DNA of 62,000 nt from Adiantum capillus-veneris (lineage: Eukaryota > Streptophyta > Polypodiopsida > Polypodiales > Pteridaceae). Position 1 is the first letter of the stretch; the number at the start of each line of letters is the position of its first letter. This document shows positions 1 to 10,352 of this stretch, one piece after another. The notes beneath the pieces were generated by a model, which saw only the letters and a list, made by a program, of their open reading frames with translations, was not told the origin of the DNA and did no database searches. The translations under genes were made by a program, and so were the position numbers. The stretch is from the NCBI GenBank assembly GCA_014529385.2, contig CM043947.1:125743891-125805890 (forward strand). The letters are read 5' to 3'.

Positions 1-890
1 ACTGTCTCCCCATCCCGTATCCGTGTGAAAACATCTGCAAAATCTGTATTTGTGGCATACTGATCGACCATATCCTCGAAGCTCCTATGATGTATCGCGG
101 AAACAGCCAGAACCAACGGTTTCCGAGACAAAGCATCTGCCACCACATTCTTCTGTCCCTGCACATGGACAATCTGGAAGTGAAACTGTGACAAGATGTT
201 CGCCCACCGCATCTGCTTTTCCGAAAACTGCTTCTGTGACAAGAAGTAGCGCAAACTCTGATGGTCTGTAAAGACAATAAAATCCGCTCCGAGTAGGTAA
301 TGCCGCCACTGAGTAAGAGCATGGATAACCGCCAAAAGCTCTTTCTCATAAATCTGTGCTGTCATCTCCGGCCTAGAGAACAAACGGCTCTCGTAAGCTA
401 TGACATGGCCTTCTTGCATCAAGACCGCACCCAGACTACAACCACAAGCATCACAATATACTTCAAATGACTTCTGCAAGTCCAGCAAAGTCAAAATAGG
501 TCCCGTAGTCAATTTCTCTTTCAGTGTCTGAAAGGCAGTCACCTCTGTGGGTCCCCACGAGAAAGGTACTCCTTTCTGTGTCAAGGTATGCAGAGGGGAA
601 GCAACCTCTGCAAACTTTCGTATGAACCGCCTGTAGTACGAACACAGTCCCAAGAAGCTTCTAACTTCATGGACATTCCTCAATCGGGCCAATCACGGAT
701 AGTCTCTATCTTGGCCGAGTCCATTTGCACTCCTGCTGCTGACACAATGTGTCCCAAAAAGTGTATCTCTGGTAGGAAAAATTCACTTTTCTTTGCATTA
801 ATCACTAACGTGTGATCTCGTAATGCCTAAAAGACTTGAAGCAGATGATCTCTGTGTTCTGCCTCATTCTTGGAGAAAACAATGATGTCG
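1..890 (-). pseudogene. Element A pol: RT palm end, connection and RNase H
   Basis: Minus-strand continuation of element A reverse transcriptase. The RT active-site box appears as FFDDIIVFS just left of 890, one frame away from the RT core at 891-1286, so a single-base change separates them. Further left, a typical Ty3 connection and RNase H are readable: FEVYCDACGCSLGAVLMQ, GHVIAYESRLFS, YEKELLAVIHALTQWRHYL and FTDHQSLRYF, then the spacer before integrase (NVVADALSRKP). Frames change and a stop (WPD followed by TGA) falls near 690, so no single open frame spans it. The fragment leaves the window before the integrase zinc finger. Family assignment is firm; the copy is non-functional. Confidence 0.88.
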
Positions 891-1608
891 TCAAAGAAGC
901 CTGTACTCTCGAAAAATCCTGTCCATCATCCGGTCAAATGTCGCAGGAGCATTGGTTAAGCCAAAAGGCATCACCAAAAACTCAAATAACCCAAAAGTCG
1001 TCCGAATAGTTGTCTTGTAGACATCTCCTGGCGCTATCCTGATCTGATGATATCCACTCTTCAAGTCAATCCTGCTAAAGCACGAGGATCCTTGTAACCT
1101 GTCGAGTATATCATCGATCCTAGGAATCGAAAATCTGTTCTTGATGGTGATTTCGTTGAGAGTGCTATAATCGATGCACATTCTCCAAGATCCGTCTTTC
1201 TTCAAAACCAACAACACTGGAGAGCAATACGGTGAAGTACTAGGCTGGACAAGACCCTTTTCCAAGAGGTCTTTCATTGGGTTCATAATCTTTTCATTCT
1301 GTACTCAGCTCACACTGTAAGGTGGCCGATTCGGTGGCGTGCTTCCAGGTATCAGATCAATGGTTTGATCTTCAGGCCCTCTGAAAAGCAATCAGCAGGA
1401 GTGTGGAGAAAAATCTTGGCGTTCTTTTGACAGGTCAAAACATAATCAACCTTTATCCATCATTCAGTTCTCTTCCAAAAGAATGAGTAAGAAACTGAAG
1501 TTCATCAAGTACAATCTCTAAGCCCTTCATTTATCAAAGTCGCTTTCTCGGCCCGGTAGTCAACCACGGCGTAGTTCTTGTGGTACCAAGGGATCCCGAG
1601 TAGAACGT
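891..1608 (-). pseudogene. Element A pol: protease end and RT core
   Basis: The open stretch 891-1286 (131 codons) is Ty3/gypsy reverse transcriptase fingers and palm: [20 protein letters not shown], then [15 protein letters not shown], then [19 protein letters not shown]. Upstream on the minus strand, up to 1608, the frame reads NRPPYSVS then a TGA stop, and closer to 1608 LLGIPWYHKNYAVV, the end of a retropepsin-type protease domain. At 1608 the sequence is cut by the T1 LTR. The stop before RT and the frameshift after it (890/891) show decay. In an intact copy this enzyme would make cDNA in cytoplasmic particles. Confidence 0.88.
1605..1608. repeat. Left target-site duplication of T1 (ACGT)
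   Basis: ACGT lies directly left of the T1 left LTR, and the same four bases lie directly right of the right LTR (10353-10356). The preceding A (1604) also matches if the last LTR base is counted as flank, giving a possible 5-bp AACGT duplication. Integration occurred inside the protease codons of element A. Confidence 0.75.
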
Positions 1609-2750
1609 TGTGAGCGAGATGGAAACACACAGAACGCCTCTATAACGACCCGACACACACTCTTGGAAGGATATACACACACACTATGGGGCACCACTCG
1701 GCTTAGACAACACACCTGGCCGAGACAGGGAACACACCTCTGGAGTGAGAGGAGAGAGACTATCCACTTGCCCACTCCACACAGACACACACACACACAC
1801 ACACCCAAAAAACTCAGCTCAAAAGAGGATAATTTCTGATGTTTAGATACAATTGATCTTGGGCCAACACCAATGGGGCAAATAGCTCACACAATATGGG
1901 TAAAATAAGCCAGATACAATCACAAACTAGAGCGGAAACTTCGCTCATAGGAGAAACTTACACAGAAAAACAGCAGGAAAAGAGTGAGGAATTTGGCAAA
2001 ATGGACAGCGCCATCGCGTCCGGAACGGCCCAAAACCCCAGTCTACAATGTCAAAGTGCTCAAATCCGACCTCGGATAAGCAATTTACGGCCAAAACAAG
2101 CTCCAAAATGAGCAAAAACACACCTGCGGCTGTTCCTCCTCTCTTCTCCACGTTTTTTTCTGATCTTCTCTCTGTTTTTTCAGTTCCCACACTTAGCGTT
2201 TTTAGTTGGGCACCCTTGGCCTTTTAGATGACCTCAAACGGACCCCGAACAGGCCAAAAACTGACCTCGCAGTGCATAGTTGTCACCTTTTTGCATCATT
2301 CGCACACCTGGCACTCAGCTTTTTTCCAATAATGCATCTCGCCACCACGTGAAGTGGCCCCAAAAAGTGGTCCTAATGATGACCTTTCTGCATAACTCTC
2401 ACAAGAAAACACCCACGTTGTGTCCGTCCTCATCCGCGTGCAAATATTGACCTCGCTCGCCCTCCTGACGCCACTAGATGCCGTCTGACGCACCTGCTGA
2501 CCTCATGTCGTCGGCCCGCGGATAGCTTCCTCGAGAAGTTTTACGCGCTACCAACTCCTCCTTATTGTAGAAAAAACACACTAGTACTGATAATAGTGAA
2601 AATCGCTGCACTATGTACACCCTGTCCTACCTGTACACACGTGGGCCCCACGTAACCACCTGGCTATGGAAATTGGGCAATCCTTTATTTGATGCACCAT
2701 GCATGTATATGTACATATGCGCAATCCCTTGCTCCAAAAAACTCCTGACA
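1609..2750 (-). repeat. T1 3' LTR (left copy)
   Basis: This 1142-bp direct repeat matches 9215-10352 almost base for base. On the plus strand it begins TGTGAG and ends CTGACA, giving TG...CA ends. Differences from the other copy include the (CA)n length near 1790-1804 and scattered single bases. For a minus-strand element this is the 3' LTR, confirmed by the purine tract next to its right edge. Confidence 0.95.
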
Positions 2751-2769
2751 TAATTTGCCCATCCCCTAG
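2751..2769 (-). other. T1 polypurine tract
   Basis: Read on the minus strand, CTAGGGGATGGGCAAATTA directly precedes the 3' LTR, the expected place for the primer of plus-strand DNA synthesis. An almost identical run recurs inside the coding region at 6869-6886. Confidence 0.8.
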
Positions 2770-2778
2770 CCTGCTAGA

Positions 2779-3905
2779 TCATTCATGATCAGCAGTAGCA
2801 AAGAGAGATATGAGACTCGCCGCATCACAGGTCTCCTCATCCTTCACCAACTTTGCTTGCTCCACAGACAGCTCATCTTGCTCCACCATCATCAATCTAG
2901 CATGATACAATTTAAGACGCAATCCATTTACCCTTGACTTATGTAGAACACCATCCAGGTTAGCCAGCTGATATATGCAATTTGGAAAACACTCTACTAC
3001 CTTGAAAGGGCCTTCCCACTTAATTTGAAACTTCTTTTGGAAGGTGTTGTCCAGCTTACTGTTGTAGCGCAAAACCAAGTCATGTTTCTTGATACCCTTA
3101 CTTTTGACCTTTTCATTTATCTTTGTCAAAGCCTTATCCTGCATCTGCCCATAATGCTCCAATGCGCTCATCCTATCCAACTTGACCTCTTGTAACTGCA
3201 AGAGCCTCTCTTTGAATGCATCATCACTAGGCGGCCCAAGCAACTTCTCTAACATCTTGACCGCAGGCAACTCTACCTCCACAGGCAATAGTGCTTCCTT
3301 TCCATACACCAAATGAAATGGAGTAAACCCAGTACCTGTCTTCACCGAAGTACGGTAAGCCCATAATGCACTAGGCAATTCCAAATCCCAATTCTTTCCT
3401 TGGTGCTCTGTCACTTTAGAAAGAATTTGTACCAACTCACCATTGAATCTTTCATTTAAGCCATTACACTGCGGGTAATAAGGAGTGGTATGCTGGTGCC
3501 TAATCTTCATCTTTGTGCATAAGAAATCTAGCAGTTTAGCTCTAAATCCTGGCCCCTTATCTGAAAGTAGCTCTAATGGCACCCCAAACTTGCAACATAT
3601 TTCATCATACACAAATTTTGTCACATCCTTTGCAGTGATCTGTTTTACTGCTATACCCTCTGCCCATCTAGAAAGATAGTCCACTGCCGTCAAAATATAG
3701 CTTTTGCCCCTGCTTGTGATAGGTAACGGGCCTATTGCATCAATCCCCCACTTTTCAAACACATCAAACGCCATAATGGTTTTTCGTAGCTCTGGCTTCA
3801 ACACTCTCTTCCCAAATGCTTGACACCTATTGCAAGACCTACACCAATGGTGAACATCCTTGTGCAAACTAGGCCATACATACCCCCTCTTGCAAAATCT
3901 TATGC
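2779..3905 (-). pseudogene. T1 integrase (separate frame)
   Basis: An open stretch of 362 codons from the first Met (3867), with homologous frame a little further upstream. It encodes the second Cys pair of the integrase zinc finger (CRSCNRCQ) and the catalytic core with all three acidic residues in context: WGIDAIGPLP, ELLSDKGPGF and YYPQCNGLNERFNGEL. A basic C-terminal domain follows, with no chromodomain. The His pair of the zinc finger lies in the other frame (GGHFALKITLHKI), so a single extra G in the run around 3880-3890 splits one integrase into two frames. Integrase would join the element DNA to the chromosome. All catalytic positions are present, so only the frameshift disables it. 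It could also be a programmed shift, but that is unlikely at this site. Confidence 0.9.
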
Positions 3906-6900
3906 AAGGTGATCTTTAGAGCAAAATGGCCACCACATGCACCTTCATGATTCTCTTCCAACACTCTGTAAAGCTCCTCCCGCCAAGGTACACGTCTCAA
4001 CACGAGATCAGCCCCTTTCATGTATAAGACATCACCAATCAATTTGTACCTGTATGCTCTACGCACAAAGCCATACTTCTTAGACTTCTGAATCTCCTTT
4101 GGAATGATTCCTGTTAGCAAAAACTCCTCTTCTTGAGCCAAACTTTCCCGGCCATGATAAAGAGGTAAATTAATCCTCAACACGAATAGCTCCCCAATCA
4201 TGCCTTGAGCTGCTTCATGTGCCTCTCCATTTAGAGCACGTTCAATGTGTCTGATGCTCCATGCTTCAAACTTTTTTAACAGGCCTTTAATTCTAAAGCA
4301 CATTTCCTTCAATGAGGTGTTCTTGCTCTTCCACACACCCAACACTTGCTTCACCACTAACAAGGCATCACCTTTTATGCTCAACCTTCGAACCCCATGC
4401 TTCAAACAAATGTGTAATCCGGCTTCCAATGTAGCATATTCAGCCTCATTGTTACTATGCACATCCAATTTGAACCCTCTCTTGCATACTAGCTTCCCCT
4501 CTGGATCATAAAGTGCTATACCCCCTGAAGCTGCATCGTGGCTCTTTCTGTATGAACCATCAAAGAACAACACATGTGCATTGCTGATCTGTGGCACTTC
4601 TTCAACTACCTTTCTCACCACCTCTTCCTTAACAATAAGGGGATTCTCCTTGTAGGTCAACAAATCAGCTAGGGTAGCCCTTGTACTATCTTCCACTAGA
4701 AAAGAGAACTCAAACTCTTGCAGCTCAATTACCCATTTCTTCACCACATTTGACATGTTAATACCATTAATTAACTGTGGCAAAAAGGCATAACTCGTCA
4801 AGAAAACAAAAGGCCGTGGTAGCAAGTAATGACGAAATCGTCGACAAGCAAATATTACACTGGCCATCACTAGCTCTACTTCCGATAACTTTCTCTCCGC
4901 TACCAACTTCACTCGGCTTGCACAATACACTGGCCTCATATAATGGCTGCCCTTCCCCTTTTGCAATAGCATGGCTCCAATGGCATCATCCCCTACTGAT
5001 GGATTTACATAAAAAACTTTCTCCCAATCAGGAGCCTGCATGGCTGACAACCCCCCTAACACCTCTTTCACCTCTTGAAACACTTCTTCACACTTGTCAT
5101 CCCATTGCAATGGATCATGCTTTGCCACTTGCTGTAATGGATAAAGAAGCTGCGAAGACAATGGAATAAACCGTGCCATGTACTTCACTTTGTGTATAAA
5201 GGTTGCCAATTGCTTTGTACTCATAGGTGATGGAAGAAGAATAATAGACTTCATCTTATCTGGATCAGCCTCAATGCCATTTTCTGACACCATATGGCCC
5301 AATAACTTCACCCTTGGCTGTGCTAGATGACATTTCTTTGGATTTAGTTGTCCTCCACATTCATCATATCGAGCCAATACCATCTGCAGCTTCTCATGGT
5401 GATCAGCCCTACTGCTATAGACACAGAAGTCATCCATAAAAGCTTTAACACAACTACCAATGAATGGTTCCAACACCCAATTTGCTCTCTCTTGATAGAA
5501 GGAAGGTCCATTTGACAACCCAAATGGCAATACTGTGTAGCAATAGCAGCCCCATGGCGTAATGAAAGTTGTCTTTGTGCGGTCTTTAAGAGCAATCTTT
5601 AATTGAAAATAGCCTGAAAAACCATCACACACACTGTACCTCTCATAACCTGCCACTGAATCCAAGATCTGATCGATGAATGGAAGAGGATATGGGTTCT
5701 TCTTAGTGGCTGCGTTTAAGGGTTTAAAATCCACACAAATTCTCCACTTCCCATCCTTCTTTGGACTGACTACAACTGGACTCACCCATTCTGTGGTCTC
5801 CACTGGAACTATGAACCCCGCCTTCAATAACTTGTCCACCTCTTCTCGCAAGGCTTCCATTTGCTCTTGACCCATCCTTCTTAGCCTTTGCCGCACTGGC
5901 TTAGCACCTTCTTTCAGCTCTATATGCATCTCTTCACCCTTGAACCCTCTGATCTCTTCATATGAAGTAATGAACAAATCAGGAAAACTAGCCAGCATAT
6001 GCAAATATATATCCTTCTCCATAGCTGAGAGGTCTCCACTGATCATTTGTGTCATCAATTCCTGCTTCTTTGACAACTCAACCTTGGTTTGCATTAGCCC
6101 TTCAATCACTTCATAAGGCCCTTCACTTTCATCTTCAACCTCATTCGCAAATGCGACTAAACCACACTCCTGGATTTCTTTATCCATCAAAAGAAATGCA
6201 ACATCAGCATCCTCATCACTGCTGGTAGTGCTATCACTGTCCTCATCTGTCACCGTGGAAGAGTCTTCCTCACTAGACTCATCCTCATCTTCATAAAGCT
6301 CCTCTAATCGTTTCCTTGTGTCCATATTATAAAGCTTCTTGGTACCTGTCTTTCCATAGAGGCTAATCGTACCATGTCGCCAATCTTGAACAGCTCCCAC
6401 TGCACGTAACCATGGTCTGCCCAGTATAATAGGATATGCTCCCAACCCTGCTGGCATCACATGAAAATCAACCACTGCCTTTGCATCATATGCCTCCACT
6501 TCTAAGCTCTTTACAACACCTAAGCATTTTACTTTTTGATGGTTTGCCAATCTGATCCGAAAACCTGACACCCCAGCCACTGTGAGACCCATCTTCTCAA
6601 CGCATGAGTGTGTTATGACGCATATTTGGGCTCCGCCATCCACATAACCTTGTCCCAAATTTTTCCTTTTATGCCACACATCTACTATTGGACAAATGTC
6701 TGGTAGCTCATCCATTGCCAACACCTTTACTGAACCTCTCTCTGGCTCTTTCTCCATTGGGTTAACCATCCTCTTCCACTGTCGCTTTAGCTTAGGCACC
6801 ATCTCTATAAGCTGCCCAAAAGTAACATCTGCCTTCCTGCTCGTCAGATCCTCCTTCAAGTCATAGCTTAATTGCCCATCCCCTAGTGGAAAATCTGAAA

Positions 6901-7780
6901 CATGAAACTTTCGACGAGCTCTCCTTTTCCTCTTGGCCTTGACATCCTCGCCTTCATGGCTCTTTCCTTTCTTCTTACTAGAACCTGGGGCACTTCTTCC
7001 TTCCTTATCCTCTGTGGTCCTCTTCCCAATAGGCATCACTAATGTATCCTCTAGCTTTGATGCCTTCTCCAAGGTGACTACACTTAGCACTTTTGTCTTT
7101 CCCTTTTCCTCCTGGGTCAGTCCACTGGTTCCTTCGTCTCCCTTAATTTCGATGCCATAATCATTTGACCTAGTTAGCACCTGTCTTGGCAATGGATACA
7201 TGTCTCCCCCCATCCTTGGTGGCTTATCACATTGCGGGCTGATGTGACCCAACTCTCCACAATTATAACATGTGGGCGTCTGCCTCCAAAACCTACCATT
7301 GCTTTGTCCAACACCATTCCTAGGCCTTTCTTCACCTCCTGGCTGATTTCCAAACCTCCCTCGACCTCGATTATTTCCCACGTGACCTAGCATGTTTAGG
7401 CTGAGATTCTTCATCAAATCAACCACTTGTCTCATGTCTTGCCTTAGGCCATCATCTTGCACTGCTGTAGTGACCACTGCTGGCATAACCTGAGTAGTAA
7501 CAGGAACCACTGGTTCATGATGAACCCCTGACATACGACCTTGTAAAGAGTCCATAGGCTGAAATTCAGACCTCATGGGCAAAGACTCCACCCCTAACTG
7601 GCTCATTTTCCTCAGCTTCCACTCTTTGTTCCTTGCTACCTCTAGTGCATCTTCATATGTCCTGGGCTTCTTTAGCTCCACTCTCCAACGTATATTCTCC
7701 CAAAGACCAGCTAAGAACCTGTCCTTCTTCATCATGTCAGGCGGGGGTACCTGTGGTGCTAAGGCCTTGCACATTCGCTC
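3869..7780 (-). CDS. T1 gag C-terminus-protease-RT-RNase H-aRNH polyprotein
   Basis: An open frame of about 1300 codons (first Met at 7774). By residue from that Met: gag remainder; zinc knuckle CYNCGELGHISPQC at about 169-182; a basic and acidic linker; protease with GYVDGGAQICVIT near 380 (D-G-G where D-S/T-G is usual); RT with WVSPVVVSPKKDGKWRICVD near 690 and active-site box FMDDFCVYSS near 810; RNase H near 920-1000; then a second RNase H of archaeal type (LFFDGSYRKSHDAASGG, NNEAEYATLEAG, IKGDALLVVKQV) near 1090-1180; and the start of the integrase zinc finger. The frame is continuous upstream with the gag N-terminus except for one TAG. The dual RNase H points to the Tat lineage. Whether the TAG is a mutation or a readthrough signal cannot be told from one copy. 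Confidence 0.93.
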   Translation of the reverse strand, partial: ERMCKALAPQVPPPDMMKKDRFLAGLWENIRWRVELKKPRTYEDALEVARNKEWKLRKMSQLGVESLPMRSEFQPMDSLQGRMSGVHHEPVVPVTTQVMPAVVTTAVQDDGLRQDMRQVVDLMKNLSLNMLGHVGNNRGRGRFGNQPGGEERPRNGVGQSNGRFWRQTPTCYNCGELGHISPQCDKPPRMGGDMYPLPRQVLTRSNDYGIEIKGDEGTSGLTQEEKGKTKVLSVVTLEKASKLEDTLVMPIGKRTTEDKEGRSAPGSSKKKGKSHEGEDVKAKRKRRARRKFHVSDFPLGDGQLSYDLKEDLTSRKADVTFGQLIEMVPKLKRQWKRMVNPMEKEPERGSVKVLAMDELPDICPIVDVWHKRKNLGQGYVDGGAQICVITHSCVEKMGLTVAGVSGFRIRLANHQKVKCLGVVKSLEVEAYDAKAVVDFHVMPAGLGAYPIILGRPWLRAVGAVQDWRHGTISLYGKTGTKKLYNMDTRKRLEELYEDEDESSEEDSSTVTDEDSDSTTSSDEDADVAFLLMDKEIQECGLVAFANEVEDESEGPYEVIEGLMQTKVELSKKQELMTQMISGDLSAMEKDIYLHMLASFPDLFITSYEEIRGFKGEEMHIELKEGAKPVRQRLRRMGQEQMEALREEVDKLLKAGFIVPVETTEWVSPVVVSPKKDGKWRICVDFKPLNAATKKNPYPLPFIDQILDSVAGYERYSVCDGFSGYFQLKIALKDRTKTTFITPWGCYCYTVLPFGLSNGPSFYQERANWVLEPFIGSCVKAFMDDFCVYSSRADHHEKLQMVLARYDECGGQLNPKKCHLAQPRVKLLGHMVSENGIEADPDKMKSIILLPSPMSTKQLATFIHKVKYMARFIPLSSQLLYPLQQVAKHDPLQWDDKCEEVFQEVKEVLGGLSAMQAPDWEKVFYVNPSVGDDAIGAMLLQKGKGSHYMRPVYCASRVKLVAERKLSEVELVMASVIFACRRFRHYLLPRPFVFLTSYAFLPQLINGINMSNVVKKWVIELQEFEFSFLVEDSTRATLADLLTYKENPLIVKEEVVRKVVEEVPQISNAHVLFFDGSYRKSHDAASGGIALYDPEGKLVCKRGFKLDVHSNNEAEYATLEAGLHICLKHGVRRLSIKGDALLVVKQVLGVWKSKNTSLKEMCFRIKGLLKKFEAWSIRHIERALNGEAHEAAQGMIGELFVLRINLPLYHGRESLAQEEEFLLTGIIPKEIQKSKKYGFVRRAYRYKLIGDVLYMKGADLVLRRVPWREELYRVLEENHEGACGGHFALKITLHKILQEGVCMA
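6869..6886 (-). other. Internal copy of the T1 polypurine tract (candidate central PPT)
   Basis: The plus strand TAATTGCCCATCCCCTAG matches the 3' PPT (2751-2769) in all 18 bases apart from one missing T. It lies inside the coding frame, where it encodes PLGDGQL. Retroviruses and some LTR elements use a second, central PPT to prime plus-strand DNA. That function here is inference. Confidence 0.45.
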
Positions 7781-8135
7781 CTATGCCAATGAAAAGTTAC
7801 GTATGTACGCATCTACTGGCTCACCTTCCTTTTGCACCAAAGCCTGTATTTCTTGCCACACTTTGTCAGCATCTTCTATCTTCACAAACTCCACTTCCAA
7901 CCCATGTCGTAGATTGTCCCAACTCAACCTTACAGGTGGATCATCCACACGCAACTCCTCTTCAAATGCTTTAGACCAAACTCGTGCATCACTCTTCAAA
8001 CAAATTTGGAGAAGGCGTAACATTTGCGTAGGGTCATGAATCTGGTTGTTAATGCAGGCAACCTCCATCTTTTCCAAAAATTCTTCCACATCTTCATCAC
8101 TTCTTCCATGAAACTCGGGATAAGAGAAAGCCATG
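7781..8135 (-). pseudogene. T1 Gag N-terminal part
   Basis: The frame starts best at the ATG at 8135 (MAFSYPEFHGRSDEDVEEFL), although it is open upstream to 8191. It shows the classic retrotransposon gag fold: FHG...DVEEFLEKME, ARVWSKAFEEEL, LSWDNLRHGLEVEFV and EGEPVDAYIRNF. It ends at a TAG at 7781-7783. The next codons continue in the same frame into the long polyprotein (ERMCKALAPQ), so Gag and Pol were one frame interrupted by a single stop. Gag forms the cytoplasmic particle and binds genomic RNA through the zinc knuckle encoded downstream of the stop. The stop falls inside the gag domain, which favours mutation over readthrough. Confidence 0.88.
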
Positions 8136-8191
8136 GCTACCCAAATTATGATGCTTTGAGAACCCCTTCGAACACACGTGCAAGAACCCAA

Positions 8192-9190
8192 AACTTTTCA
8201 CTACCCAATCCCTAGAAACTTCAATGGAGCTCAGCTTTAGATAAGGACAAACACATGCACATCAAATGAGTTTTCATAGTTGATCATTGGAATTACAACA
8301 GGCAAAGGACATTCCAGGATCTCTCTCAATCTTCTTGGCCCAAACATAAAGACTATGCGCTGCTGGAAAAAGATCTTCCTGGACACATGAACATTAATCT
8401 GAATTCTTTGAGTTAAATGAAAAGGAGTGAACTGAGGGCCATTTTGATTATCCATTAAAGCCAACCATGAAGCTCCCAAGAAGGCACACCTGACTCAACC
8501 TTTGATTTTGCCAAAATTTCAGCAACATAACAACATAAATGGCTCAAAATACCAAAAAACCAGCCATCATAACTTGGAAAAATTTCGACAAAGTTTCCCC
8601 AGAAGTAGAGCAGTAGGAACCGAAAATATAGACTGTCTATGTATGCATAAACTGCCAACAATAGAACCCGAGCATCAATTAGGAATCACTAGTACATAGC
8701 CTATGGCGAGGTCACAAAAAGGGTGCTCCAGCTACCTGTATCACCGAAAGGATCTCTACATTTGAGAATCCCCCAGCTCAATAAAAACCTCACACTATCG
8801 ACCCTCACACGAAGGCTAATGCAAATCGCGTATAGTCAAGTCTCAGAAATGACTATCTTCAAGACCAAGTCTCAGAAATGGCTGGGACTGCCAAATACAA
8901 CCAAGTATGGCTCCACAAATGCGTACAATGGCAGTTTCCACAAGTAACGTACAATCCAGCAGACAATGCGCTCAAATAGGCGCCAAGTGATGCATACCCA
9001 CAACAACTGCAAGTGACATCACTGCTAGTATATCACTGTACTCCAGCTACCTGTACCTGTGTGAATCACCTGTACCTGTACCTATACCTGTCCATGTAAC
9101 CTATAACCTGTAACCTGTAATCTGCAACCTGCAACCTGTAATCCCGAAGCTCGAAGCTCGAAGCTCGAAGCAGAAGGTACTCGAAGAAGA
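8192..9190 (-). other. T1 untranslated leader with short tandem repeats
   Basis: About 1 kb between the primer site and gag without a credible reading frame. Near the LTR it carries degenerate ACCTGT-type repeats (about 9040-9145) and four GAAGCTC repeats (9147-9175). Long leaders with packaging signals are usual in Tat elements; no specific signal can be identified here. Confidence 0.7.
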
Positions 9191-9208
9191 TCCTCCGTGG
9201 GGGCGCCA
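9191..9208 (-). other. T1 primer binding site
   Basis: Six bases inside the 5' LTR edge, the minus strand reads TGGCGCCCCCACGGAGGA. TGGCGCC is the complement of a tRNA 3' end (GGCGCCA), as in many plant gypsy elements. The exact tRNA cannot be named from sequence alone, and it is not the initiator Met site used by elements A and F. Confidence 0.75.
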
Positions 9209-9214
9209 AAAGAA

Positions 9215-10352
9215 TGTGAGCAAGATGGAAACACACAGAACGCCTCTATAACAACCCGACACACACTCTTGGAAGGATATACACACATACTATGGGGCAC
9301 CACTCGGCTTAGACAACACACCTGGCCGAGACAGGGAACACACCTCTGGAGTGAGAGGAGAGAGACTATCCACTTGCCCACTCCACACAGACACACACAC
9401 ACACACCCAAAAAACTCAGCTCAAAAGAGGATAATTTCTGATGTTTAGATACAATTGAGCTTGGGCCAACACCAATGGGGCAAATAGCTCACACAACATG
9501 GGTAAAATAAGCCAGATACAATCACAAACTAGAGCGGAAACTTCGCTCATAGGAGAAACTTACACAGAAAAACAGCAGGAAAAGAGTGAGGAATTTGGCA
9601 AAATGGACAGCGCCATCGCGTCCGGAACGGCCCAAAACCCCAGTCTACAATGTCAAAGTGCTCAAATCCGACCTCGGATGAGCAATTTACGGCCAAAACA
9701 AGCTCCAAAATGAGCAAAAACACACCTGCGGCTGTTCCTCCTCTCTTCTCCACGTTTTTTTATGGTCTTCTCTCTGTTTTTTCAGTTCCCACACTTAGCG
9801 TTTTTAGTTGGGCACCCTTGGCCTTTTAGATGACCTCAAACGGACCCCGAACAGGCCAAAAACTGACCTCGCAGTGCATAGTTGTCACCTTTTTGCATCA
9901 TTCGCACACCTGGCACTCAGCTTTTTTCCAATAATGCATCTCGCCACCACGTGAAGTGGCCCCAAAAAGTGGTCCTAATGATGACCTTTCTGCATAACTC
10001 TCACAAGAAAACACCCACGTTGTGTCCGTCCTCATCCGTGTGCAAATATTGACCTCGCTCGCCCTCCTGACGCCACTAGATGCCATCTGACGCACCTGCT
10101 GACCTCATGTCGTCGGCCCGCGGATAGCTTCCTCGAGAAGTTTTACGCGCTACCAACTCCTCCTTATTGTAGAAAAAACACACTAGTACTGATAATAGTG
10201 AAAATCGCTGCACTATGTACACCCTGTCCTACCTGTACACACGTGGACCCCACGTAACCACCTGGCTATGGAAATTGGGCAATCCTTTATTTGATGCACC
10301 ATGCATGTATATGTACATATGCGCAATCCCTTGCTCCAAAAAACTCCTGACA
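9215..10352 (-). repeat. T1 5' LTR (right copy)
   Basis: This 1138-bp copy of 1609-2750 carries promoter and polyadenylation signals for T1 in principle. Plus-strand ends are TGTGAG and CTGACA. It is followed at 10353 by the ACGT duplication and then by element A gag-protease sequence. Confidence 0.95.

Larger units (their letters stand above)
1609..10352 (-). mobile_element. T1: nearly intact Tat-type Ty3/gypsy retrotransposon
   Basis: An 8.7-kb element on the minus strand, complete from LTR to LTR: 5' LTR 9215-10352, PBS about 9191-9208, a 1-kb leader with short repeats, gag from 8135, gag-pol through 2779, PPT 2751-2769 and 3' LTR 1609-2750. Pol order is protease, RT, RNase H, a second archaeal-type RNase H, integrase. 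That order, with an extra RNase H and no chromodomain, is the hallmark of the plant Tat/Athila-Ogre side of Ty3/gypsy. The LTRs differ by roughly a dozen small changes by eye over 1.14 kb, so the insertion is young. Only one in-frame TAG (7781-7783) and one frameshift near 3868-3890 break the polyprotein. The ACGT target duplication places it inside element A. Confidence 0.95.

Noticed and set aside
1896-2111. 71-codon plus-strand frame, nearly identical at 9498-9713
   Set aside because: It lies in both T1 LTRs on the strand opposite to the element; the conservation is simply that of the LTR pair.
7575-8039. 154- and 113-codon plus-strand frames
   Set aside because: Antisense to T1 gag; Ser/Leu-rich shadow frames without family resemblance.
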